Source: PKWO01 sp036384915
GTDB taxonomy: Bacteria; Pseudomonadota; Gammaproteobacteria; Burkholderiales; Burkholderiaceae_D
Assembly (NCBI GenBank): GCA_036384915.1
Contig: DASVLJ010000062.1
Span: 248,001-312,000 of the forward strand
Length of the DNA: 64,000 nt
Direction: 5' to 3'
In this document: positions 25,175 through 35,205 of the stretch, piece by piece
Position numbering within the stretch: the first letter of the stretch is position 1
How the letters are laid out: each line of letters begins with the position of its first letter
Program-made: the position numbers and the translations under genes
Notes under the pieces: generated by a model
What the model saw: the letters and a program-made list of their open reading frames with translations, nothing else
Told to the model about the DNA's origin: nothing
Database searches by the model: none

Positions 25175-27994
25175 CTACTTCAAGCGCTCGCGCTGCTCGC
25201 GCAATTTGACCAGCGTCGCACCGAAGCCGGCCACGCGCTCCCGCATCTGACCCACCACATGTGCCGGTGCGCGCGCAACGAAGCTTTCGTTGCCGAGCTG
25301 TGTCTCCGCTTTGGCGATTTCGCCTTCAAGGCGGGCGATTTCCTTGGTGATGCGCTCGCGTTCCGCCGCCACGTCGATCTCGACTTTCAGCATCAGCTTG
25401 CTCACGCCGACCACGGCCACCGGCGCAGGCGATTCGGGCAGGGCTTCGACCACTTGTACTTCCGAGAGCTTGCCCAGTGCTTGCAGGTAGGGCGCGAAGG
25501 CTTGCAACTGCGCGCGTTGCGCGTCATCGTCGGCTTGCAGAATCAGCGGCACGCGCTTCGCATCTGAGATTTGCATCTCACCACGCAAATTACGACTCGC
25601 TGCCGTCATCGCCTTCAGGCTATCCATCCAGGCTTCGGCCTTTTCATCGATCTTTTCCGGCTGCGCAACCGGGTAGGCTTGCAGCATGATCGAATCGCCC
25701 TCGTTGACCTTGCGGCCGGCGAGCGGCGCCACGGTTTGCCACAGCGCCTCGGTGATGAAGGGAATGATGGGGTGGGCGAGGCGCAGCACGGTTTCGAGCG
25801 TGCGCAAGAGCGTGCGGCGCGTGGCGCGCTGTTGGCCTTCGTCGCCGTTCTGCATCTGCACCTTGGCCACTTCGACGTACCAGTCGCAATACTCGTCCCA
25901 GACGAACTTGTAGATGGCGCTCGCGATATTATCGAAACGGTAGTCGGCGAAACCCTTCGCCACCTCGGCTTCCACGCGCTGCAATTGCGAAGAGATCCAG
26001 CGGTCTGCTTGCGAGAAATCGAGATAGCCGCCAGGGCCGCACGACTCCGTCGGATGCTCGGCCAGGCCGCAGTCTTTGCCTTCGGTATTCATCAGCACGA
26101 AGCGCGTGGCGTTCCACAGCTTGTTGCAGAAGTTGCGGTAGCCTTCGCAGCGGTTCAAGTCGAAGTTGATGTTGCGCCCCAGGCTGGCATAGCTGGCCAT
26201 GGTGAAGCGCAGTGCATCGGTGCCGAAGGCCGGAATGCCTTCAGGGTATTCCTTGCGTGTGGCCTTTTCGATCTTGGGCCCGTCTTTCGGGTTCATCAAG
26301 CCCGTGGTGCGTTTGCTCACTAGTTCATCGACTTTGATGCCGTCTATCAAATCGATCGGGTCCAGCGTATTGCCCTTGGATTTTGACATCTTCTGTCCGC
26401 TCGAGTCGCGGATCAGTCCGTGCACATAAACGGTATCGAACGGCGCCTTGCCGGTGAAGTGCGATGTCATCATGACCATGCGCGCGACCCAGAAGAAGAT
26501 GATGTCGAAGCCGGTCACGAGTACGGAAGAGGGCAGGAACAATTCCATGTCGCGCGTCTCGGCGGGCCAGCCCAGCGTAGAAAACGGCACCAAGGCCGAG
26601 GAGAACCAGGTGTCGAGCACGTCGGCATCGCGCTTGACGGCTTTCCCGCCGGCTTGCGCCCGCGCTTCGGCCTCGCTGCGCGCGACGTAGACCTTGCCTT
26701 CGTCGTCATACCAAGCCGGGATTTGATGGCCCCACCATAGCTGGCGCGAAATGCACCAATCCTGGATATTGTTGAGCCATTGGTTGTAGGTCGTGGTCCA
26801 GTTTTCCGGTACGAACTTGATTTCGCCCGAGGCCACTTTTTCCAGCGCCACTTCAGTGATGGACTTGCCGGGGAAATGCGTGCCCTCTGGCGCCGGCTTG
26901 CTCATGGCGACGAACCATTGGTCGGTCAGCATCGGTTCCAGCACGACATTGGTGCGGTCGCCGCGCGGCACCATCAGCTTGTGCGGCTTGACTTCGGCGA
27001 GCAAGCCTTGCGCTTCCAGATCGGCCACGATCTGCTTGCGCGCGGCGAAGCGATCCATGCCTTGGTAGGCGGCCGGTGCGGCATCGCTGATCTTGGCTTC
27101 CAGCGTGAAGATGGAAATCTGCGCCAGGTTGTGGCGCTGGCCCACTTGATAGTCGTTGAAGTCGTGCGCAGGCGTGATCTTGACGCAGCCGGTGCCGAAT
27201 TCCTTGTCGACGTAGCTGTCAGCGATCACAGGAATTTCGCGGTCCGTCAGCGGCAGCTTGAGCAGCTTGCCGACCAGGTGGGTATAGCGCTCGTCGGTCG
27301 GGTCGACTGCCACGGCCACGTCGCCCAGCAGGGTCTCGGGGCGCGTGGTGGCAACCGTCAGGTGGCCGCTGCCGTCGGCCAGCGGATACTTGATGTGCCA
27401 CATGAAGCCGTCTTCTTCCTCCGACGATACTTCGAGGTCGGATACGGCTGTGCCCAGCACCGGGTCCCAATTGACCAGGCGCTTGCCGCGGTAGATCAAG
27501 CCTTGTTCATACAGGCGCACGAACACTTCGGTCACGGTCTTGGACAGCTTGTCGTCCATCGTGAAGTATTCGCGGCTCCAGTCCGTCGAAGCGCCCATGC
27601 GGCGCATCTGCCCGGTGATGGTCGAGCCCGATTTTTCCTTCCACTCCCAAACCTTTTCGACAAACTTTTCGCGGCCGAGGTCGTGGCGCGATACCTTTTG
27701 CGCGTCGAGTTGCCGCTCCACAACGATCTGTGTCGCAATACCGGCGTGGTCGGTGCCGGGAATCCATGCCGTGTTGTAGCCGCGCATGCGGTGGTAGCGC
27801 GTCAAGCCATCCATGATGGTCTGGTTGAAGGCGTGGCCCATGTGCAGCGTGCCGGTGACGTTGGGCGGCGGCAACTGAATCGAGAAGGCCGGCTTGTCGG
27901 CATCTGTGGTGGCGGTGTAATAGCCGCGCTTTTCCCATTCGGCGCGCCAGAAGGCTTCAATGTCGGCTGGTTCGAAGGACTTGGCTAGTTCCAT
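25175..27994 (-). CDS. valS: Valyl-tRNA synthetase
   Basis: This 939-residue class I synthetase charges tRNA-Val and edits mis-activated threonine. The HIGH-type motif is HMGH (near residue 52), and KMSKSKGN is present in the second half. The editing CP1 domain lies between them, and a C-terminal coiled coil (about 870-935, EIARLEGEIAKAETQLGNE) completes the protein. The family-typical length indicates an intact gene. It is divergent from the thiamine operon. Confidence 0.97.
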   Translation of the reverse strand: MELAKSFEPADIEAFWRAEWEKRGYYTATTDADKPAFSIQLPPPNVTGTLHMGHAFNQTIMDGLTRYHRMRGYNTAWIPGTDHAGIATQIVVERQLDAQKVSRHDLGREKFVEKVWEWKEKSGSTITGQMRRMGASTDWSREYFTMDDKLSKTVTEVFVRLYEQGLIYRGKRLVNWDPVLGTAVSDLEVSSEEEDGFMWHIKYPLADGSGHLTVATTRPETLLGDVAVAVDPTDERYTHLVGKLLKLPLTDREIPVIADSYVDKEFGTGCVKITPAHDFNDYQVGQRHNLAQISIFTLEAKISDAAPAAYQGMDRFAARKQIVADLEAQGLLAEVKPHKLMVPRGDRTNVVLEPMLTDQWFVAMSKPAPEGTHFPGKSITEVALEKVASGEIKFVPENWTTTYNQWLNNIQDWCISRQLWWGHQIPAWYDDEGKVYVARSEAEARAQAGGKAVKRDADVLDTWFSSALVPFSTLGWPAETRDMELFLPSSVLVTGFDIIFFWVARMVMMTSHFTGKAPFDTVYVHGLIRDSSGQKMSKSKGNTLDPIDLIDGIKVDELVSKRTTGLMNPKDGPKIEKATRKEYPEGIPAFGTDALRFTMASYASLGRNINFDLNRCEGYRNFCNKLWNATRFVLMNTEGKDCGLAEHPTESCGPGGYLDFSQADRWISSQLQRVEAEVAKGFADYRFDNIASAIYKFVWDEYCDWYVEVAKVQMQNGDEGQQRATRRTLLRTLETVLRLAHPIIPFITEALWQTVAPLAGRKVNEGDSIMLQAYPVAQPEKIDEKAEAWMDSLKAMTAASRNLRGEMQISDAKRVPLILQADDDAQRAQLQAFAPYLQALGKLSEVQVVEALPESPAPVAVVGVSKLMLKVEIDVAAERERITKEIARLEGEIAKAETQLGNESFVARAPAHVVGQMRERVAGFGATLVKLREQRERLK

Positions 27995-28083
27995 GGTCGG
28001 GCGATCATATTTATGTTTGCAAGGAACTAGCGATTATATAAGGGAACGCCCGCGCGCCCGGATAACCGGGGCATAAATGGGCG

Positions 28084-28089
28084 TATAAT
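28084..28089 (+). promoter_or_regulatory. Candidate -10 element of the thi operon
   Basis: A perfect TATAAT lies about 30 bases upstream of the TPP riboswitch. No good -35 hexamer is visible at the normal distance. Confidence 0.4.
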
Positions 28090-28114
28090 CCGGACCATAC
28101 CATTTCATTTTGGT

Positions 28115-28216
28115 CTTGCTAGGGGTCCTGGCGGCATTGCATAAATATCATGCAATCTTCTCCGGGTGAGAAATACCCTTTACCTGATCTGGATAATGCC
28201 AGCGAAGGGAAGCTTA
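28115..28216 (+). promoter_or_regulatory. TPP riboswitch (THI element)
   Basis: The leader carries the conserved thiamine pyrophosphate aptamer blocks: AGGGGTCC at the 5' side, GGGTGAGAAATACCC with the pyrimidine-sensing core, ACCTGATCTGGATAATGCC, and the closing GCGAAGGGAAGC. The variable P3 arm lies around 28130-28165. It is 64 bases upstream of thiC and would lower expression of the operon when TPP is plentiful. Confidence 0.96.
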
Positions 28217-28279
28217 CGGATGCTGCAGTCTTACTACATCCGCCGTTCCCTCGCGATATGAACCAAGCAAAGGAACGCG

Positions 28280-30192
<1,913 letters not shown>

Positions 30193-30193
<1 letters not shown>

Positions 30194-30402
30194 TGGCTAC
30201 GATTGCGATCCACTTGAATGGCGAGCCGCGTGAAGTAGCGGAGGGCCAGTTGGTGCGGGATTTGGTTGCCGGACTGAACCTCGGTAACCAGGCCTTGGCG
30301 GTGGCGATCAATCGCGAGATTGTGCCGCGGCAGAAGTGGGCCGAACGGACGTTGCTGGCTGCCGACAAAGTAGAAATTGTCAGAGCCATCGGCGGCGGTT
30401 GA
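30193..30402 (+). CDS. thiS: Sulfur carrier protein ThiS
   Basis: This 69-residue ubiquitin-like protein carries sulfur, as a C-terminal thiocarboxylate, to the thiazole synthase. It ends in the required diglycine (AIGGG). The ATG overlaps the thiC stop by one base. The adenylating enzyme ThiF and the iminoglycine source (ThiO or ThiH) are not encoded here. Confidence 0.94.
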
Positions 30403-30430
30403 AGTGATTTGCGCGCGAGCGCCAAGATAG

Positions 30431-30561
30431 AACCCCTCGCCCGCGGGCGGGAGAGGGGCAGGGGTGAGGGGGGATCGCGATCTGGCTCCGCTTTTTTTGC
30501 ATAGTCAAGGCATGATATCCCTCACCTCCTACCCCTCTCCCGCCTGCGGGCGAGGGGAGTT
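30431..30561. repeat. Large imperfect inverted repeat inside the thi operon
   Basis: In the 195-base thiS-thiG gap two arms of about 40 bases (30431-30471 and 30519-30561), built on ACCCCTCGCCCGC / GCGGGCGAGGGG and CCCTCACC blocks, are inverted copies of one another. A related short palindrome occurs at 59758-59789. This looks like a mobile palindromic element inserted between cotranscribed genes. Confidence 0.8.
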
Positions 30562-30597
30562 ACGCAGGCGGGCGCTTGTTCCGCACGAGGAGAATTT

Positions 30598-31389
30598 ATG
30601 CAGCAGACCGAAGACCACGGCCTAACTATCGCCGGCAAAACCTACGCCTCACGCCTGTTGGTTGGCACCGGCAAATACCGCGACCTCGAAGAAACCCGCC
30701 TGGCCGTCGAAGCCTCGGGCGCCGAGATCATTACGGTAGCCGTGCGCCGCGTCAACATCGGCCAGAACCCGAACGAGCCCAGCCTGCTCGACGTGCTGCC
30801 CACGTCGAAGTACACCATGCTGCCCAACTCGGCCGGCTGCTACAACGCCGCCGATGCGGTCTATACCTTGCAGTTGGCGCGCGAACTGTTGAACGGCCAC
30901 AAGCTGGTCAAGCTCGAAGTGCTGGGCGATCAGAAATCGCTGTTCCCCAATATGCCCGATACCTTGAAGGCGGCCGAGACCCTGGTCAAGGATGGTTTCG
31001 ACGTCATGGTCTATTGCAGCGACGATCCCATCCAGGCCAAGATACTGGAAGAGATTGGCTGTGTCGCCGTGATGCCGCTGGCTTCCCTGATCGGCTCGGG
31101 CATGGGCATTTTGAACCCGTGGAATCTCTCGCTCATCATCGAGCAGGCCAAGGTGCCCGTGCTGGTCGATGCCGGGGTCGGCACGGCGTCCGACGCCGCG
31201 ATTGCGATGGAGCTCGGTTGCGACGGAGTATTGATGAACACTGCCATTGCCGGCGCCAAGAATCCCATCCTGATGGCGCACGCCATGAAGCTCGGTATCG
31301 AAGCCGGCCGCGCGGCTTACCTGGCAGGCCGTATTCCGCGCCGCTTCGCCGGCGCACCGTCTTCGCCAATGGCCGGCCGCGTCGCATGA
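30598..31389 (+). CDS. thiG: Thiazole synthase ThiG
   Basis: The 263-residue barrel enzyme makes the thiazole phosphate from deoxyxylulose phosphate, glycine imine and ThiS thiocarboxylate. The Schiff-base lysine lies in LVKLEVLGD near residue 105, and VDAGVGTASDAAIAMELGCD binds phosphate. A GAGGAGA ribosome binding site precedes the ATG. Its stop overlaps the thiD start (ATGA). Its deoxyxylulose phosphate substrate is the product of the Dxs enzyme encoded at about 56 kb. Confidence 0.97.
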   Translation: MQQTEDHGLTIAGKTYASRLLVGTGKYRDLEETRLAVEASGAEIITVAVRRVNIGQNPNEPSLLDVLPTSKYTMLPNSAGCYNAADAVYTLQLARELLNGHKLVKLEVLGDQKSLFPNMPDTLKAAETLVKDGFDVMVYCSDDPIQAKILEEIGCVAVMPLASLIGSGMGILNPWNLSLIIEQAKVPVLVDAGVGTASDAAIAMELGCDGVLMNTAIAGAKNPILMAHAMKLGIEAGRAAYLAGRIPRRFAGAPSSPMAGRVA

Positions 31390-32195
31390 GCCACGGAATG
31401 CCGCGCCCATCGGTACTCGTCTTTGCCGGCGCCGACCCGAGCGGCGGCGCGGGCATCCAGGCCGACGTGCAGGCGATCAGCGCACTCGGCGCGCATCCCC
31501 TTTCCGTGATCACGGTGTTGACTGCGCAAGACAATGACCGGGTGTACGCCATCGAGCCGGTCTCTTCCGATATGGTGCGGCGCCAGGCGCAAGCCGTGAT
31601 CGACAAGATCGATATTGCGGCGGTCAAGATCGGCATCATAGGCAGCCGCGCCAATGGCGAAGCGCTTGCCGAGCTCATTGGCTTGTTGCGCCTGCAAAAG
31701 CCGGATTTGCCCGTCGTACTCGACCCCGTATTGGCGAGCGGCCATGGCAACGCGCTGGCTGCCGACGAGCCGATGCTGATCCTCGAACCGCTCTTGCCGC
31801 TGGCGACCCTGATCACGCCCAACCTGCCCGAGATTGCTGCCCTCTGCACAGGCGACCGGCGCGCCGAATCGCAGGCCGAAAGCCTGATGCAGCGCGGCTG
31901 CCGCAATGTCTTGATCAAGGGCGGACACAGTGAGACCGGGGGCGACAAGGTGGTCAACCGCTGGTTCGGCAAGGATGGTTCCCGCTCATGGAGCTGGCCG
32001 CGTTTGCCCGGGGCTTTCCATGGCAGCGGCTGCACCCTGGCTTCGAGTATCGCCGCCTTGCTGGCGCAAGGGCAGGGCATGGCGCCGGCACTCGATGCGG
32101 CACAGGCATATTGCCAGGATGCGCTGGCGCGCGCCTATGCGATCGCACAAGGGCAATGGATACCCAACCGCTACACTGCAAAGAGGAATGCATGA
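31386..32195 (+). CDS. thiD: Hydroxymethylpyrimidine/phosphomethylpyrimidine kinase
   Basis: This 269-residue ribokinase-fold kinase phosphorylates HMP phosphate to HMP diphosphate. It has the N-terminal FAGADPSGGAGIQADV, the VLDPVLASGHG segment and the anion-hole GAFHGSGCTLASSIAA motif near the C-terminus. The ATG overlaps the thiG stop, and the ATG of thiE overlaps its own stop (both ATGA). Start codon alternatives at 31386 and 31398 differ by four residues. Confidence 0.95.
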   Translation: MSHGMPRPSVLVFAGADPSGGAGIQADVQAISALGAHPLSVITVLTAQDNDRVYAIEPVSSDMVRRQAQAVIDKIDIAAVKIGIIGSRANGEALAELIGLLRLQKPDLPVVLDPVLASGHGNALAADEPMLILEPLLPLATLITPNLPEIAALCTGDRRAESQAESLMQRGCRNVLIKGGHSETGGDKVVNRWFGKDGSRSWSWPRLPGAFHGSGCTLASSIAALLAQGQGMAPALDAAQAYCQDALARAYAIAQGQWIPNRYTAKRNA

Positions 32196-32815
32196 AGGGT
32201 CTGTATCTCGTCACTCCCGATTGGGACGACACGCGTCATCTGCTCGAAGCGAGCGAGGCTGCCTTGCGCGGCGCCGGCGAACTTGCGGCCATGCTGCAAT
32301 ACCGCCACAAGACGGCCGACGCGGCGCTGCGCCGCGAACAGGCGGAATGCCTGCAGGCGCTATGCCGCACCTACCAATGCCCTTTCATCATCAATGACTT
32401 CGTCGACCTATGCCTCGAACTCGACGCTGACGGCATCCATGTCGGCGGCACCGATTTGTCGGTGGCCGAGGTGCGGGCCAAGGTCGGTCCGGACAAGATC
32501 GTCGGCGCCTCGTGCTATGGCAGCATGGAGCTGGCGCATGCCGCCCACAGGGCCGGCGCAAGCTATGTCGCCTTCGGCGGCTTCTATCCATCACGGGTCA
32601 AGAAATATGAAGTGACGACGCCGCTGTCCATCGTGGCGCAATCGAAGGCAGAGATTCCCTTGCCCGTCGTGGTCATCGGCGGCATGACGCGCGACAATGC
32701 GCAACCTCTGGTGGAGCAGGGGGCGGACATGGTGGCGGCCATATCGAGTGTCTATCAAGCCGGCAGCGCCCAGCTTGCGGCGCGCGCATTTGCCGATTTG
32801 TTCGTTTCGGGCTAG
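32192..32815 (+). CDS. thiE: Thiamine-phosphate synthase
   Basis: The 207-residue barrel enzyme joins HMP diphosphate with thiazole phosphate to form thiamine phosphate. Typical segments are LQYRHKTAD, FIINDFVDLCLELDADGIHVGGTDL and the phosphate-binding VVVIGGMTRDN. The ATG follows AGAGGA and overlaps the thiD stop. It is the last gene of the operon. Confidence 0.95.
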   Translation: MKGLYLVTPDWDDTRHLLEASEAALRGAGELAAMLQYRHKTADAALRREQAECLQALCRTYQCPFIINDFVDLCLELDADGIHVGGTDLSVAEVRAKVGPDKIVGASCYGSMELAHAAHRAGASYVAFGGFYPSRVKKYEVTTPLSIVAQSKAEIPLPVVVIGGMTRDNAQPLVEQGADMVAAISSVYQAGSAQLAARAFADLFVSG

Positions 32816-32866
32816 ACTGACAATTCAATTTGTTGCGCCGGCAACACAGCAAAACCCGAGTGTAAA

Positions 32867-32890
32867 AATACTGTATGCATGTACAGTATT
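32867..32890. promoter_or_regulatory. LexA (SOS) box
   Basis: Nine-base arms AATACTGTA and TACAGTATT form a near-perfect palindrome around a 6-base centre and contain the CTGT-N8-ACAG core of proteobacterial LexA boxes. An extended -10 (TG-C-TACGAT, 32893-32901) lies just downstream, so the box would cover the -35 region. The start codon of the next gene is 87 bases downstream. Confidence 0.85.
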
Positions 32891-32976
32891 TGTGCTACGA
32901 TGGCATCACGGTGCGGATATCACCGAATTTGCCGCCCCAGCCATCTTCGCCAATACAGTCACTCGAGGGTTTTGCC

Positions 32977-33192
32977 ATGAGCAGTCTGAATGCAGCGCGC
33001 TTCGGCGCCGAGTATCTTCCTACTTCCATTGTCATCCGTGTCGGCCGCCGCGAGATTTTCATCGGCCCCGATTTTCGCAAGCGCTATTCCTATACCAATC
33101 CGGTATTCGATATGCGCGCCGGTGTGGAGCAAGGCTACCTTGAGCTGGTACTGTTCTCGAAGTGGCTGATCGTCCTGTCGAAGGCGCGCTGA
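32977..33192 (+). CDS. Small SOS-associated protein of unknown function
   Basis: I do not recognise this 71-residue protein. It has no signal peptide; the N-terminal half contains a basic IVIRVGRREIFIG strand pattern and the C-terminus a hydrophobic LELVLFSKWLIVL stretch, suggesting a small beta-rich or membrane-touching protein. The ATG follows GAGGG at 7 bases. The near-consensus LexA box in its promoter predicts induction by DNA damage. It appears cotranscribed with the next gene, which starts 19 bases after its stop. Confidence 0.75.
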   Translation: MSSLNAARFGAEYLPTSIVIRVGRREIFIGPDFRKRYSYTNPVFDMRAGVEQGYLELVLFSKWLIVLSKAR

Positions 33193-33211
33193 ACCGTGCC
33201 GCTCATCAGTG

Positions 33212-33802
33212 ATGCAGGCGCAATTCGACTTCGAAGGTTTGCCCGGGGAGCTTGCCATGGCTGAAGCAGAGCAAGCTGTACTGCAGGATGCCGCACTCAC
33301 CTTCGCAACCGAGCCCATGGCAGCGGCAGAAGAGGACGAGAACGAGCGCATCTTTTCCGACCGGCTCTGGTGCGACGACGGCTGGACCGCGCGCGTGATC
33401 AAGAATGAAGATGATGATGGCTGGGCCGTCGCCATGTTCAAGGATGGCCAATCCGAGCCGGCTCTGGTCGGTCCCTGGACCATGGGGCGCGACAAGAAGA
33501 ATCCCAAGCCGCTCGACGCCAATGCCTTCGGCGTTCTGGTGAAAACCGCCAGCGAAGTCTTGCGCCGCCACGAGCAGCAATTGCATGCCATGCTGCACAA
33601 GAGTGTGTTCATCACCATGGGCGACGCGGACTTGAACGTGACGCTCGACATCAAACCGAGCGACGATGACCCGCACGCCATCCTGAGCGCCTATGGTGCG
33701 GACGGCGTTTGCCTGGCGGGTGTGCGCGTGGCGCCCGATTTCAAGCTCGACCGGCATAGCGCATTGAAATGGGCCGGCAACGATTTTCGCCGGCCGGGGT
33801 GA
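33212..33802 (+). CDS. Unknown acidic protein in the LexA-box operon
   Basis: The 196-residue product is strongly acidic and has no signal peptide, membrane helix or known catalytic motif. The middle contains a WTARVIKNEDDDGWAVAMF segment and a C-terminal ITMGDADLNVTLDIKPSDDD strand-rich part. The ATG at 33212 lacks a ribosome binding site; an internal ATG at 33257 has a good one (GGGGAG), so the true protein may be 181 residues. It lies 19 bases behind the 71-residue gene under the same LexA box. I cannot name a family. Confidence 0.8.
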   Translation: MQAQFDFEGLPGELAMAEAEQAVLQDAALTFATEPMAAAEEDENERIFSDRLWCDDGWTARVIKNEDDDGWAVAMFKDGQSEPALVGPWTMGRDKKNPKPLDANAFGVLVKTASEVLRRHEQQLHAMLHKSVFITMGDADLNVTLDIKPSDDDPHAILSAYGADGVCLAGVRVAPDFKLDRHSALKWAGNDFRRPG

Positions 33803-34123
33803 GTCGTCGCGTCCCGAAGACGTAAAATCTTCAGACCGGAAATAAGACCAGTTCAGCGCAGGTATGGCCCGCAGTTGTTCTGCCGCACGTCTTTTTGTTC
33901 TCAAAAGTTTGCAATCGGCATCCCGACTTTTTGCCGCTTGTAGCGTGATTGCTACACTTGCGAAATATTGGGGGCTGAAATTCTCAATGAAGCCGCGGTA
34001 GCCCCGCCGTTGGCGTTTCGGGCAAAGGCATCTTGTTGCGTGGAGGCATTCTTCCGCCCTGCGGGTTGCGCAGTCAAGCAGGCTTCAATGCCCCCAGGGT
34101 TCCTTGCCGCCCAGTACGGTCCC
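33803..34123. other. Gene-free spacer
   Basis: This 321-base stretch separates the end of the LexA-box operon from the end of a minus-strand gene (convergent). It contains only a small inverted repeat (TGTAGC...GCTACA, 33939-33956). I see no gene or RNA in it. Confidence 0.5.
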
Positions 34124-35035
34124 TCATGGTCCCATGTCGCGCGCACGCTGCCGCTGTCTCTCGCTCGGAAACAACTTCACCAATTCGGCGCGCAGCTGAT
34201 TTTCTTTTTCCATAAAGCTCAAGCCCGGTTGCTGCTTGATCTGCGTGGCCGCCGTGACATAAGTCTGGAAATGTTCTGCCCATGCCAATTCTTCCTGGCG
34301 CCGCGCACTGTAGCTCTTGGTTTCGTCGGCAATCGTGTCGAGCATCTGGTTGTCGTCCTGCTCCTGTCCGCTCAGGTTATGCCCACCGGTGGCCAAGGTC
34401 TGCGTCACATTGGCGCCGCGCTCACGCAATTGCTCGATTGCCTGCGCGAAGCGGTTGTCCTCATCGGGATACCAGGCTTGCACCACGGCTTCGCCGAGCA
34501 TGCCCAGACGCAGACGGTCGCGTTGCTCGCGCCAGTTGGCGATGCGCTCGGCATCGTGGGTGGCGAGGTTCTGGCTCGCCAGCAGGGCGTCGTGGGCTTG
34601 CATGTACGACTGATAGTGCGAGGCAATTTCTTGCGCTTGCGCCGCGGCCCGGGGCGGCAGTTTTTCCTTCAGATGGGCCTGCAGCGCCGCAGCCTGGTTG
34701 CTGCCCGCTTGTTGCAGGAGAAAGAAATCGCATACATCGCGCAGCGAAGAGTTGACTTGCAACTGGCCGTCCGGTGATGCCATCAAGCCATTGGGTGGCG
34801 TAAGCAAGGGCTTGACGGGTTCCTGCTGCTTGTTGAGCGACTCAGCGCTGTCGCCTGTGCCCAGCGCACCGGGGCCGAAGACAGTGCTGGAAGATGCCGC
34901 TGCCGGCTTATTATGCTCGGGTGGCGGGTCGCCGGCATTGAGATACACATAAAGCACGCAGGCAAGAACGATCAGCGCGCCCGGCACGCCGTAGAGAAGC
35001 CAAGAAGGTAAACCTTGATTCTGTGAAGTCGACAT
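34124..35035 (-). CDS. LifO-like steric foldase (lipase chaperone family), copy 1
   Basis: This 303-residue protein has an N-terminal membrane anchor (about residues 11-32) and a Pro/Ala-rich linker. An all-helical periplasmic part follows, with the family-like motif SLRDVCDFFLLQ (matching the RxxFDYxLSxxGE region of Lif proteins), ASHYQSYMQ and REQRDRLRLGMLGEAVVQAWY. Lif proteins fold secreted lipases in the periplasm before type II secretion. No lipase gene is present; the gene lies 170 bases behind an S53 protease gene on the same strand. The partner may therefore be that protease (inference). The start at 35035 was chosen over longer in-frame options because it directly precedes the anchor. 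Confidence 0.8.
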   Translation of the reverse strand: MSTSQNQGLPSWLLYGVPGALIVLACVLYVYLNAGDPPPEHNKPAAASSSTVFGPGALGTGDSAESLNKQQEPVKPLLTPPNGLMASPDGQLQVNSSLRDVCDFFLLQQAGSNQAAALQAHLKEKLPPRAAAQAQEIASHYQSYMQAHDALLASQNLATHDAERIANWREQRDRLRLGMLGEAVVQAWYPDEDNRFAQAIEQLRERGANVTQTLATGGHNLSGQEQDDNQMLDTIADETKSYSARRQEELAWAEHFQTYVTAATQIKQQPGLSFMEKENQLRAELVKLFPSERQRQRARDMGP

Positions 35036-35144
35036 GATGCGGAATTTTGTGAAATGCGCTTGTGAAATTCGCTTGTGAAATGCGTTTGTGGAGTGGGACC
35101 CTTGCCTTGCAACTCGAGCGCCTGAATTGCTAGGCATAAACGAC

Positions 35145-35172
35145 AGGGGCACGCCGGCGCCGGCATGCCCCT
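35145..35172 (-). terminator. GC-rich hairpin after the S53 protease gene
   Basis: An inverted repeat with AGGGGCA/TGCCCCT outer arms and a palindromic GCCGGC-GCCGGC centre lies between the protease gene and the LifO-like gene. Only a weak T-tract follows on the minus strand, so it may attenuate rather than end transcription. Confidence 0.5.
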
Positions 35173-35205
35173 TGATCGCGTCAATGTACTACGAACGGCG
35201 ACGCC

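Noticed and set aside
33968..34777. 269-codon plus-strand frame at the end of the LexA-box region
   Set aside because: It is the shadow of the LifO-like gene on the minus strand, which has a membrane anchor and family motifs.
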